This document shows positions 7,101 through 15,155 of a DNA stretch of 64,000 nt, piece by piece. The stretch spans positions 2,976,001 to 3,040,000 of the forward strand of contig CP092441.1 of NCBI GenBank assembly GCA_030067835.1, read 5' to 3'. The notes under the pieces are model-generated. The model worked only from the letters and a program-made list of their open reading frames with translations. It was not told the origin of the DNA and searched no databases. The DNA is from Chakrabartyella piscis (lineage in GTDB: Bacteria > Bacillota > Clostridia > Lachnospirales > Anaerotignaceae). The translations under genes and the position numbers were made by a program. Within the stretch, counting starts at the first letter, position 1. The number at the start of each line of letters is the position of its first letter.

Positions 7101-8945
7101 CTATTCCACTTTGAAATCAAAGCCATTGGGAGGTGCTTTCTGCTTTCTATCATGAGCTTTCTCATGGCATTGCCCCTGCGCCATACCACTTTTGTTGACT
7201 GTCTTTTCACCAACAGGAAAGTTTTCTGTTTTGGGAAGCCCCAAGGCTTTTTCGATATTTTCTTCTAGTATTTTCTTATCTGCATAGTAAACTTTTCGTT
7301 GTGATTTTTCGGCTGTGATGTATGGTTTGGTGAAACGGATGCCCCAATCCAAAAACAAATGCAACCTTGCTTTCATAGGGTGTGTGCCTGTTTTCATAAC
7401 GACAAAATGACCTTTCGGAATAGATTTCAGCTCATCCGGGGTGAGTAGTGGTCGCTCCATCATCTGCAGTGATTGTGACGGATCGTTCTTACCACGAGAG
7501 ATTGAGCCACTCATGACCGTTCTGCTACCCAATGCTTTGGATAGTACCTCTGCAGTTTGACTGTTGGGGGCAAAGCCACCGAAGACGGTGACCTGACAGT
7601 TATCTGTGATGATTTCAGAACCCTCTGAGCCATAATTCTTTTCAAGCTGAGCAAAGGACTGAATGATTGGCACAACAGATATTTTTCGTGATCGCCCTGC
7701 TGAGAGCATCATTTCAAAGCTATCAATTTTTGGGATTGTACCAATCTCATCGGCATAGATCATCACTCTGTTCGGAAGCTTGCCTCCGTGTTCATCAGCC
7801 ACTTGGAGCATCTCACGATAAAACTGTTGTAGAAATAGCGACACCATAAAATATTTGGTGGAATCTTCTTCTGGTAAAATAATAAAGATTGCTGATTTCT
7901 CATTACAGAATGTTTCGGCATCAAGCTCTGTATCGAAACAGAGGATTTGCTCCATCTCCGTGTCTAGGAAAGCATTGAGCTTCGAGAGAACAGTAGATAG
8001 AATAGATGCCATCGCTTGCTCAGCTGAATTTAATGCAGCACCGCTAAACCATTTTGCTTTGTGTTCGCTTGGGAGCTTATTCATCAGCAGTTTGAACTGA
8101 CTTGTCGGTGGTTTGCCTTTCACCTGTGGCGCAGGCTCTAACAGGTCTTGCACCATCTTGAATACGGACACGATATGTCGTTGATCGACCATCTTTCCAT
8201 CAATCTCCACTGGCGGCAGGTACTCTGCAATGAGTAAAATCACGGAAGTGAGAAGTCCTTCAGCTGAGTCATAGAAGAAAGCATTTTGCCCCATGTTGGC
8301 ATTGTTGCCATCTGGTGACACGATTGTCTTGGAGATAATCTTTGCGTATTTTTCAGCTTTCGCTTTATATTGTAATTGGGTGATGTCCTCTTTGTAGAGA
8401 TCAAAATATTTGTTGACGAGGTGCAACAGATTATTGCCATCGCTACGAGTTGGATTTCGCAAATCTAGAACAGAAATCTTGTAGCCATAGTTTTCTTTTG
8501 CGATAGTACCATAGTTCTTAGCAAGATCACCTTTGGTGTCGGTGCAGAGCCACGACATCCCACTGGCACAGGCATATTCGAGGTTTGGGTACAGAAAGAA
8601 TGCAGTCTTACCGATACCACTAGCACCAATCATAAGGCAGTGTACATCGCCAGTGTCGACCAGTGCAGTCATGTTGCCGAGCTTATCTTTTGTGCTACTA
8701 AGCACCAGTCCTTGCTCTGTGGGAAGATTTTTTCCTTTTCGCCAATTTTCAACTTCGAATGGAATGTGCGTGTAGGTTCGCTTTATTTCTTTAGCGGTGG
8801 CAAATCGTGCCACGCCATGCTGTCCGTCACCAACAGTTTTGGACTTAATTCCTCGCAGGGTGTAGAAGTGGGATATCATAGATAGCCCACCAATGACGAT
8901 GAACATGATAGCACCCGCTATGATTAAGGGAGTTAGTTGATTCAT
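7101..8945 (-). CDS. virD4: VirD4/TraG-type coupling protein
   Basis: Of 614 residues. An N-terminal membrane helix (TPLIIAGAIMFIVIGGLS) is followed by a soluble ATPase. The Walker A loop is MIGASGIGKTAFF (about residues 107-117 from the ATG) and Walker B is RVMIYADEIGTIP. The family docks relaxase-DNA complexes at the type IV secretion channel. The ATG at 8945 is preferred to an upstream GTG because GAGGTG precedes it and it overlaps the toprim gene's stop by four bases (ATGA), indicating translational coupling. It is the energy and substrate gate of the transfer system and so the likely reader of any protein export signal. The C-terminal part after residue 550 is Lys-rich and variable. Confidence 0.92.
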   Translation of the reverse strand: MNQLTPLIIAGAIMFIVIGGLSMISHFYTLRGIKSKTVGDGQHGVARFATAKEIKRTYTHIPFEVENWRKGKNLPTEQGLVLSSTKDKLGNMTALVDTGDVHCLMIGASGIGKTAFFLYPNLEYACASGMSWLCTDTKGDLAKNYGTIAKENYGYKISVLDLRNPTRSDGNNLLHLVNKYFDLYKEDITQLQYKAKAEKYAKIISKTIVSPDGNNANMGQNAFFYDSAEGLLTSVILLIAEYLPPVEIDGKMVDQRHIVSVFKMVQDLLEPAPQVKGKPPTSQFKLLMNKLPSEHKAKWFSGAALNSAEQAMASILSTVLSKLNAFLDTEMEQILCFDTELDAETFCNEKSAIFIILPEEDSTKYFMVSLFLQQFYREMLQVADEHGGKLPNRVMIYADEIGTIPKIDSFEMMLSAGRSRKISVVPIIQSFAQLEKNYGSEGSEIITDNCQVTVFGGFAPNSQTAEVLSKALGSRTVMSGSISRGKNDPSQSLQMMERPLLTPDELKSIPKGHFVVMKTGTHPMKARLHLFLDWGIRFTKPYITAEKSQRKVYYADKKILEENIEKALGLPKTENFPVGEKTVNKSGMAQGQCHEKAHDRKQKAPPNGFDFKVE

Positions 8946-9898
8946 ACACACCTCATTTCCATTGTCAGAGTCGGTTCGCTATTTGCTTGCTGTGACAACA
9001 AATCCTCATTAAAATCCTTTGTCTGTGGAGTGATTCTACTACTGGCAACACCTCGCTCTGATAGCATTTCCTTAAATCGCTCATACACCGCATGGCCTGT
9101 TTTGTCGTTGTCGGTACACACCACCACATGGTCAATGGTATCGTGCCTATCCAGTAGTTCGGTCATCGGCATAGAGGAAGTACCACACATGGCAACATAG
9201 TTATGAGTTTTCCAGTTTGTATCCTTGTACATGGTAATGAACGACAGCATATCAATGGGAGCCTCAAACACATAGAGCCTGTTGCTACCTCCGAGGTAGT
9301 GGAAGCTGTGGTGTGGGTTGCTACCCTCAATGTTTTGCATGAACTTCTTACCTTGAGAGTAGATGCTCCGCTTATGTGCGTGGGCAGGCACTCCATTCTC
9401 ATCTAGTCCAACAAAAATCAAGTTATTGTATTTCTGTGTTCTGTCTTTAGAGATTTCTTCGCTCTCATAGACGAGCTTTTCCTTTGCAAAAAACGATGCT
9501 ACCTGTGGATCAATTCCTCGGTGCTTTGTTAGGTAGGCAAAGGCTCTTTTCATTGTAGCGCATCTTGGTGGAAGTATAAAAGGCTTGGGAGCTTCTTCTT
9601 TTTTCTCATAAGTTCTATGGGATAGATTATTTCCAGTTTCGCCAATCAGTTCTGTCACAGCCGATGGGAAATCCAAACCATAAAACATTTTTACGAAGTC
9701 AATGGCATAGCCACCTTTTTCCTTTGCGTGATCATACCAAGTGTTGCCACGGATGGTGATGCTGTGATCACTTTTTAATCTTCTATCTCTACCAGAGCGA
9801 ATGAGCTGTTCACCTTTGCTCTGCAAAAAATATTCAAGGTCAATGGAGTTGGCTCGTTCTTTTTGTTCCTCAGTGAAATGAATATAACTTGTTGCCAT
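8942..9898 (-). CDS. DUF3991/Toprim primase-like protein
   Basis: Of 318 residues. The N-terminal half (about 1-120) matches the DUF3991/zinc-finger-like region of plasmid primases (ANSIDLEYFLQSKGEQLI, NTWYDHAKEKGGYAIDFVKM) but lacks the CHC2 cysteines. The C-terminal half is a Toprim fold, with the acidic residue in LYVFEAPIDMLSF and the DxD-type VVVCTDNDKTGHAV. Such proteins are carried by many clostridial conjugative elements, where they may prime or process the transferred strand; that role is inferred from the family. The start has a GGAGGCAG ribosome site, and the gene is coupled to virD4. Confidence 0.85.
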   Translation of the reverse strand: MATSYIHFTEEQKERANSIDLEYFLQSKGEQLIRSGRDRRLKSDHSITIRGNTWYDHAKEKGGYAIDFVKMFYGLDFPSAVTELIGETGNNLSHRTYEKKEEAPKPFILPPRCATMKRAFAYLTKHRGIDPQVASFFAKEKLVYESEEISKDRTQKYNNLIFVGLDENGVPAHAHKRSIYSQGKKFMQNIEGSNPHHSFHYLGGSNRLYVFEAPIDMLSFITMYKDTNWKTHNYVAMCGTSSMPMTELLDRHDTIDHVVVCTDNDKTGHAVYERFKEMLSERGVASSRITPQTKDFNEDLLSQQANSEPTLTMEMRCV

Positions 9899-9908
9899 AT
9901 CTGCCTCC

Positions 9909-10025
9909 TTACGATTGTTTGCCTACTTTACGATGAAATGCCACTCTCTTTTTATTTGGAGAGTGGCATTTCTGTTTGGGCTTATTCAATTTGTAGTCAT
10001 TCTTGCTCTTGGATTTCTTCTTCAT
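9909..10025 (-). CDS. Small Lys/Arg-rich protein
   Basis: A 38-residue frame, MKKKSKSKNDYKLNKPKQKC then HSPNKKRVAFHRKVGKQS, has an AAGGAG ribosome site ending six bases before the ATG. Its stop lies just before the ribosome site of the toprim gene. Nearly half of its residues are Lys or Arg, which suits nucleic-acid binding. A perfect 14-pair palindrome lies inside the frame, so the DNA may instead be a structural element and the frame incidental. I recognise no family. Confidence 0.45.
   Translation of the reverse strand: MKKKSKSKNDYKLNKPKQKCHSPNKKRVAFHRKVGKQS
9935..9972. repeat. Perfect 14-bp inverted repeat
   Basis: GAAATGCCACTCTC (9935-9948) and GAGAGTGGCATTTC (9959-9972) pair around a ten-base AT-rich loop. 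There is no T run on the minus strand, so a simple terminator is unlikely. An operator or mRNA stem controlling the toprim-virD4 genes is possible. Confidence 0.6.
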
Positions 10026-10045
10026 ACAAAACTCCTTCATTAAAC

Positions 10046-10073
10046 AAAAAACAGCCTTTCCGTAGAAAGACTG
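10046..10073 (-). terminator. Terminator of the Bro-N gene
   Basis: On the minus strand CAGTCTTTC-TACG-GAAAGGCTG is followed by TTTTTTG. The same hairpin occurs in the duplicated fragment at 393-421. Confidence 0.8.
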
Positions 10074-10096
10074 CCTTTGAATATAATTTTTATAAT

Positions 10097-10963
10097 TTAT
10101 GATTTTTCATCATCTTCACCACTGGATAAGTTGGCAGTGATAATATCAGAGATTAGGCCAGTAAAATCTGCCGCTGCTTTATCAGTGAGTACAGGTTTTC
10201 CAGTTCGTTCTTCAATTTCTTTGCGTGCATTTCCTGCCACTGTGCCACCATCTTTTGCAACTCTTTTATTTTCTGCAAAGGTAGTTGGATTTGCCACCTT
10301 TGAAAGTTCGGTAGTGGTTGCCTCTGCAAGCATGGTAAGTACCAATTCAAGATCGCTCATGTTATCACGCAAGTTTTCTTTTTTAAGACCTTTCAGTTCC
10401 TTGTACTGCCTTGTGGTAATTCCTGCCCACGCTTTGGTGATTTCATCGGTGAGGATAGCGTACTCAATCCCTTTTTTCACACCATGCACATCCCATTCAT
10501 CGGTAAGATTATTTCTGATTTTGATATTCAGAAGTCTTTGCCCAATCCACTCTTTGCTATAACCTTTTTTCAAGTATGTTTCAAAGGCTCTATCAATGGC
10601 TTGTTCTGGATCAATGGTTTCTTCAATTCGTTCACTGCCAACTCTTGCAAGCCATAACTTAAATGGTTCAGCTTTTGGAGATGGAATGGATTGAATGATA
10701 CGAAGTAGTTGTTCTGTATCAGCTACATCGGTAAGTCTTTTTTTACCATCAGCGGCGGTCATTTTCAAACCGTGACAATTTGTCACGCTTTCATTTCCTT
10801 CAGCTTTTAGGCGCTGTTTCAATTTTCGCCAATACGCAGTGGGATCAACGCTATCGCTTAGAACACCCACAACATCTACAATGGAAAAATACCATTTTTC
10901 TTGTTCTGCATCCCAAGCAGTACGGATTTTTTTATCTTCAAAAAGTTCTAACTCTTTCGGCAT
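10097..10963 (-). CDS. Bro-N family protein (antirepressor/DinD-like)
   Basis: Of 288 residues. The N-terminal domain (about 1-110: IRTAWDAEQEKWYFSIVDVV GVLSDSVDPTAYWRKLKQRL) is the Bro-N fold of phage antirepressors and BRO proteins. The middle and C-terminal parts (GYSKEWIGQRLLNIKIRN, NPTTFAENKRVAKDGGTVAG, ARKEIEERTG) resemble the DNA-damage-inducible DinD group. Members bind DNA, and DinD inhibits RecA, but the role here is not shown. It has its own terminator and a gap of about 80 bases from the relaxase, so it may be an independent unit. Its last quarter is duplicated at 393-639. Confidence 0.8.
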   Translation of the reverse strand: MPKELELFEDKKIRTAWDAEQEKWYFSIVDVVGVLSDSVDPTAYWRKLKQRLKAEGNESVTNCHGLKMTAADGKKRLTDVADTEQLLRIIQSIPSPKAEPFKLWLARVGSERIEETIDPEQAIDRAFETYLKKGYSKEWIGQRLLNIKIRNNLTDEWDVHGVKKGIEYAILTDEITKAWAGITTRQYKELKGLKKENLRDNMSDLELVLTMLAEATTTELSKVANPTTFAENKRVAKDGGTVAGNARKEIEERTGKPVLTDKAAADFTGLISDIITANLSSGEDDEKS

Positions 10964-11044
10964 AGAATAACCTCCAAACTGTACATCATAATTCTCATCT
11001 CTATTATACTACAAATTTAGATAAAAATAAATACGCAGTTCCAG

Positions 11045-13672
11045 TTACATTTGTAGGCGCAACGCAATATTTTCTTCTTCCTGTGGACCGATTTTTTGAC
11101 CTAGTGCCAATTTCTTTTCTCTGATTTTACGCATGGCTTTGCTATCAATTTTTTGGTGAGTAGTGGTGCTGTCTTTGGGTAGCTGTTCTTCAAACAATCT
11201 GCCAAGGCTTCCAAGCAAACGAGAAACACACATACCAACAGAGGGATTGCTCCACTTGTCTATGTTGTCTATAAAAAACTGGGCATACTCATTTCCTTGT
11301 TCTGCTGATAAGTTTAACCACTTGATGGCTGTGTCACGATCTTGCTCTACATCTTTGCCAAGAAGATAGAGCTTGCCAAGCTGATACTGTGCATATTGAT
11401 TTCCGTTCTCAGCTACGTCTGTGAGGTAATCAATGGCTTTGGGAATATCCTTTTGCACATCTTCGCCTTTTAGATAGAGTGAACCTAGTTTGTATTTTGC
11501 AAATTCATTGCCTTGCTTGGCAGAGAAGTCGAGCAGTTCCATCGCCTTTGCAATATTCTTTGTTGCATAGGTTTCATCGAGATAGACCTTGCCTAACGTG
11601 TATTGTGCAAACTGGTTTCCACTATCTGCAGAAGTCTGCAAATAAACGATTGCTTTTTCGATTTCTTCATGAGTGGAGACAGTATCCTCTAGTATGAGTT
11701 TTGCCAGTGAATAACACGCAAATGTGTTTCCTACTTTCGCTGCCATCTCAAAGTATTTCTTTGCTCGTGGAATATCTACTTCAACACCAATACCTTTGTG
11801 GAGCATAGCACCTAAACGATACTGAAGTTTGTCATCGTGGCTTTGCTTTTCAAGCATTTCAAAACCAACAAACGCTTTTCCAAACCACACGTAGCTCTCT
11901 GTGATATTTTGCTCTGTGCCAACTCCGTCACGATACATCTTTGCCACTTCATACTGAGCATAAGGGAAGCCTTGTTTTGCTGATTCCAAATACAGATTGA
12001 ATGCTGTTTTATAATTTTGCTCCACACCTTGCCCACGATAATATAAACCACCGAGAGAATACTGGGCATACTTATATCCCTCATTTGCTGATAGCGTAAA
12101 CCAATCGGCTGCGACTTCATAATCTTGCACTGTTCCAAGACCTTGGGAGTACATTTTACCAATGCGATACTGCGTGTACTTCCAAGGGTTTTTAGATTCT
12201 ATCTGCTTGAACGCAAGTAGAGCAGTGACATATAGTTCCTCTGATTTTTTGGTGTCTATTTCTACACCTAGACCATCAGCATAGATCCTTGCCAAGTCAA
12301 ATATAGCAAGAGCATTTTTGCTGTCTGCTTCTGCTTGCATTAGCTCCAAGGCTTTGGAGAAGTCTGGCTGTGTTTCATCATCTCCGTGAAGATATTTCTT
12401 TGCTTGCTTATACTCGTCACTCCAAGTGATATGATACTTGTTTCCAACACTTTCTTCTGTGGGATATTCCTCGGTGTGGATGTCATCCACTAATCCATCA
12501 TCTGTTAGTGGATAAACTTCTTCCTCTAGGATTGGTTCTGCAGACAGTTCTGTGGTGAAATCCAAATTCAAAACTTCACGGATCACCATGTTTTTAATGG
12601 ATTTGAATTCCTTTTGCTGTGATAGTGGAATTGGAGGTGGTGGAGTATCGCTGTAACTTTGATAGACCTCCTGCTGAAGCTCACACCACAATTCATAGGC
12701 ACTCTTGATTGATGGTTCCTCTGCAAGTTCATCGACTATGGCATTGACAACATCTTTCACATGAGGTTGCAGATAACCATACTGCTTTTTGCCTTTGGCA
12801 TTTTTCAGTTTTTCATTCAGCACCAATATCAGCTGTTCCAGTTTAGGACTTGCAAACTCCGATTCTAACACCTTTTGTTTCAACTCACGGAACACCTTTT
12901 CGGATTCCATCTTCAATTTATCTCGGCTCTGTGTCTGCCTTTGGTAGATGTCATAGAGCTGTTCTTTGAAGATTTCTTTCACCATGCCACTTTTGATTTT
13001 ATCAATTCCATTTTGATTGAGATAGCCATACCTTGTGTCGGTGGAATAACAAATCATGTGGATATGAGGGTGATGGCTTTCATTATGAAATGATGCGTAC
13101 CATCTGAATTTATCCAGTGGAACTTTCATACCCTCGGCTATGGTTGGGACATAACTTTCGAGCATATTTTTAAAGCGTTCTGCATTGTCATATCCAGTTT
13201 CCACTGCATCTTCTCTCCTTAGAGAAATAATCGGAGTCCACACGTTACCCTCATGGTTTGCAATCTCTGTTGCCACCTGTGAGAGAATGATTTTTTCATC
13301 GCCACTGGTGAACAGTCCGTGGCTTTCTAATTTTTCTACATTCGGCCTGTAGGCAATATAGCCAACGTAGTTTTCCTTTTTTGCAATTCGGTCAAAGTTT
13401 TGTTCCAATGCACTGGTGATAAAATCAGAAGCATTTGATACTGTGGGATTTGCTTTGTAGTCCTCATATTCAAAACTATTTTTAGCATTTGGAAAGTCAC
13501 GGAGGATTTGTTTCACCAAATCTTTTTGCTTGGTAGTTGCCTTCGCACTTGGGTTTCGATAGACCAGTTCCACGCCATCACGAGTGGCAATGTACTTCAC
13601 CAGATTAGAAAGATGGGAAGCTCTTTCGCCACCACCTTTGATGTAACTGTTTTTAATAATCAGTCTTGGCAT
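11045..13672 (-). CDS. MobP/MobL-family relaxase with Sel1-like repeats
   Basis: Of 875 residues. The first 290 or so form a relaxase domain: MPRLIIKNSYIKGGG at the start, and the metal-binding histidine triad motif SHHPHIHMICYST near residue 200 (HxH preceded by H). Such enzymes nick oriT and lead the strand into the recipient. Residues about 430-820 are a run of ten or so Sel1/TPR-like repeats (A-x-F-x-L-A-x-x-Y-x-x-G type, for example YAQYSLGGLYYRGQGVEQNY), which normally bind proteins. Relaxases of this group in clostridial elements often carry such repeats, perhaps to dock to VirD4. The start overlaps the upstream accessory gene by one base (TAATG). The tail ends IALRLQM. Confidence 0.88.
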   Translation of the reverse strand: MPRLIIKNSYIKGGGERASHLSNLVKYIATRDGVELVYRNPSAKATTKQKDLVKQILRDFPNAKNSFEYEDYKANPTVSNASDFITSALEQNFDRIAKKENYVGYIAYRPNVEKLESHGLFTSGDEKIILSQVATEIANHEGNVWTPIISLRREDAVETGYDNAERFKNMLESYVPTIAEGMKVPLDKFRWYASFHNESHHPHIHMICYSTDTRYGYLNQNGIDKIKSGMVKEIFKEQLYDIYQRQTQSRDKLKMESEKVFRELKQKVLESEFASPKLEQLILVLNEKLKNAKGKKQYGYLQPHVKDVVNAIVDELAEEPSIKSAYELWCELQQEVYQSYSDTPPPPIPLSQQKEFKSIKNMVIREVLNLDFTTELSAEPILEEEVYPLTDDGLVDDIHTEEYPTEESVGNKYHITWSDEYKQAKKYLHGDDETQPDFSKALELMQAEADSKNALAIFDLARIYADGLGVEIDTKKSEELYVTALLAFKQIESKNPWKYTQYRIGKMYSQGLGTVQDYEVAADWFTLSANEGYKYAQYSLGGLYYRGQGVEQNYKTAFNLYLESAKQGFPYAQYEVAKMYRDGVGTEQNITESYVWFGKAFVGFEMLEKQSHDDKLQYRLGAMLHKGIGVEVDIPRAKKYFEMAAKVGNTFACYSLAKLILEDTVSTHEEIEKAIVYLQTSADSGNQFAQYTLGKVYLDETYATKNIAKAMELLDFSAKQGNEFAKYKLGSLYLKGEDVQKDIPKAIDYLTDVAENGNQYAQYQLGKLYLLGKDVEQDRDTAIKWLNLSAEQGNEYAQFFIDNIDKWSNPSVGMCVSRLLGSLGRLFEEQLPKDSTTTHQKIDSKAMRKIREKKLALGQKIGPQEEENIALRLQM

Positions 13673-14082
13673 TAGTCATCACTTCTTTGGAATTCTAAGG
13701 CATCTTCAAAAGACACTTTACCTTTGGAAGCTTTGACTTCACGAACACAGCGTCCACGCAACTTGTAGAGCTGCTCATCTGTGATTTCAAGTCCTGCAGC
13801 AAGAATGTTCATCATCATACTCATCTCCACAGCAAGACGAAAAATATTTGCCGACTGACGATTTTCTGTTTCTCGAAGTGTACCTTTCATTTCACCGATA
13901 AGGGTTTTGGATAAATAATCCGTACTATTTTCTGTGCCTAGATACCCAATGTAAAACTGAACAGCTCTATCCACAAACTCGGTGTGGTTTTTCATGTTTT
14001 CACTTAGCATGAGCTTTTCCATCACAGCAATCTGCTCTGGTGGTAGCCATGCCACGACTCTTTGCTTTGTTTTATTTCCCAT
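13672..14082 (-). CDS. Ribbon-helix-helix relaxosome accessory protein
   Basis: Of 136 residues. The N-terminus (KQRVVAWLPPEQIAVMEKLM, then NHTEFVDRAVQFYIGYL) fits a ribbon-helix-helix DNA-binding domain, and the C-terminal part is helical. It sits just upstream of the relaxase, overlapping it by one base, and next to the repeat-rich oriT candidate. That is the position of MobC/TraJ-like proteins that bind oriT and recruit the relaxase. I infer this role from position and fold, not from a named family. Confidence 0.7.
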   Translation of the reverse strand: MGNKTKQRVVAWLPPEQIAVMEKLMLSENMKNHTEFVDRAVQFYIGYLGTENSTDYLSKTLIGEMKGTLRETENRQSANIFRLAVEMSMMMNILAAGLEITDEQLYKLRGRCVREVKASKGKVSFEDALEFQRSDD

Positions 14083-14110
14083 TTTTGCTCTCCTTTCCGT
14101 AATAGCACCC

Positions 14111-14306
14111 TTTACAGCACCCTTAAAACTCTGTGTTTTCTAGCGATTTCGCCTTTTACAGCACCTAAGCCACCCAAAATGCCGATTTACAGCACCTCAC
14201 AACACCGTGTTTTCACTAGGTTATAAGTGCTATAAATGGCTTATTTGCTCGTTTCTTCGGTGGGCATTGCCCACCGATGTGAGCCGAGGGGTGCGTTTAC
14301 AGCACC
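14111..14306. repeat. Four TTTACAGCACC iterons
   Basis: Direct copies of TTTACAGCACC at 14111-14121, 14155-14165, 14186-14196 and 14296-14306, all in the same orientation. A shorter TAGCACCC occurs at 14103, and a degenerate inverted copy (AGTGCTATAAA) near 14226. Copies are spaced about 44, 31 and 110 bases apart. Repeats of this kind bind initiator or oriT-recognition proteins. No gene is seen between 14083 and 14520. Confidence 0.8.
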
Positions 14307-14326
14307 TCTCTTTCTCCTGCACAAGA

Positions 14327-14373
14327 ATAATAGCTGTACCTATCCACCAATATGGGTAAATCACAGCTATTAT
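14327..14373. other. oriT: Candidate origin of transfer (oriT) stem-loop
   Basis: ATAATAGCTGT (14327-14337) and ACAGCTATTAT (14363-14373) form a perfect 11-pair stem around a 25-base loop that itself contains TACC...GGTA. It lies between the iterons and the DUF6103 gene, directly upstream of the accessory-relaxase pair, where MobP-type oriTs lie. A second imperfect inverted repeat (AGGGACGGGT...ACCCTTGCCCT) occurs near 14444-14467. The nick site cannot be read from the sequence. Confidence 0.5.
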
Positions 14374-14520
14374 CCAGTCGCTCGTTTCCGTGCGTTTCTC
14401 TCGTTCTACATCGGCTAAACTTCGGCTTTTATGGTGAGGGACGGGTGTTATCCTTACCCTTGCCCTAAAATGCCCACACAAGGCGAACAACGGGGCAACG
14501 TGGCTCTCAGATGCTCGTTG

Positions 14521-14766
14521 TTACATTGTGCTTGTTGTTTCGGCTTGTCTGCTGATGCTAGGTTTCGCCTTTGGTTTCTTATCCTGCGTATCATCTGCCG
14601 ATTCATCAATGTATTCTCGCACTTGAGCTGGGACATATTTTTCGTAGAGCTTTTCCAGTGCATCGGTCAGTTCTCGTTCAATATCCACTTCTTTTTTTGC
14701 CATATATCGCTTGGTGGCACGGAGTTTTTCCTGTTCCATAGAGATTGTAAGGTTTTCTTTTTTCAT
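14521..14766 (-). CDS. DUF6103-like small helical protein
   Basis: Of 81 residues. It starts MKKENLTISMEQEKLRATKR and continues with an acidic amphipathic helix (ELTDALEKLYEKYVPAQVRE YI) and a low-complexity tail ending AETTSTM. It resembles the small DUF6103 proteins found beside oriT in clostridial elements. The first gene product of the oriT-proximal leftward block, it may bind DNA or the relaxosome, but no function is established. A good ribosome site (AAGGAGG) precedes it. Confidence 0.55.
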   Translation of the reverse strand: MKKENLTISMEQEKLRATKRYMAKKEVDIERELTDALEKLYEKYVPAQVREYIDESADDTQDKKPKAKPSISRQAETTSTM

Positions 14767-14777
14767 GTGATACCTCC

Positions 14778-15155
14778 TTAATAAAAATCAAAACCGATAA
14801 CGAATGCTTTGGGTTCTAGCTCTTGTTCCTCGCCACTAAACGCAGGCACTTCGCCAAAGGTCTGTTTGCAAGTTTCCATTTGTGCATCGGTTAGCGAGGT
14901 AAAATCTTCTTCTCCATCGCCACAGATGAAAAAGTCACCACAGATAATATCGTAGTCACCAAGCCATCTGTTGGGCTGTGATCCGTTTAGTTTGCCTTCT
15001 TCATTGACCGCAGCAAGACAGCCATTGCCGATTTCCACTGGCTGAACCAGTCCACCAACTTCTCGCTGCAGTGACTTCAAATCATTGTTGATTTCCTTTT
15101 CATAGGGTTCTTTGCCTACTTCGATTTTCAGAATTTTGATTGTGTTTTCTTTCAT
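14778..15155 (-). CDS. DUF3846 protein
   Basis: Of 125 residues. EVGKEPYEKEINNDLKSLQR EVGGLVQPVEIGNGCLAAVN EEGKLNGSQPNRW and DIICGDFFICG are hallmarks of DUF3846, a small domain carried by phages and conjugative elements and often listed among polyvalent, establishment-type proteins. The biochemical function is unknown. The ATG directly abuts the stop codon of the NlpC/P60 gene, so the two are translationally coupled. Confidence 0.8.
   Translation of the reverse strand: MKENTIKILKIEVGKEPYEKEINNDLKSLQREVGGLVQPVEIGNGCLAAVNEEGKLNGSQPNRWLGDYDIICGDFFICGDGEEDFTSLTDAQMETCKQTFGEVPAFSGEEQELEPKAFVIGFDFY

Noticed and set aside
14111..14306. The TTTACAGCACC repeats as a CRISPR array
   Set aside because: Repeats are only 11 bases, spacing is irregular and no cas gene is near; iterons fit better.
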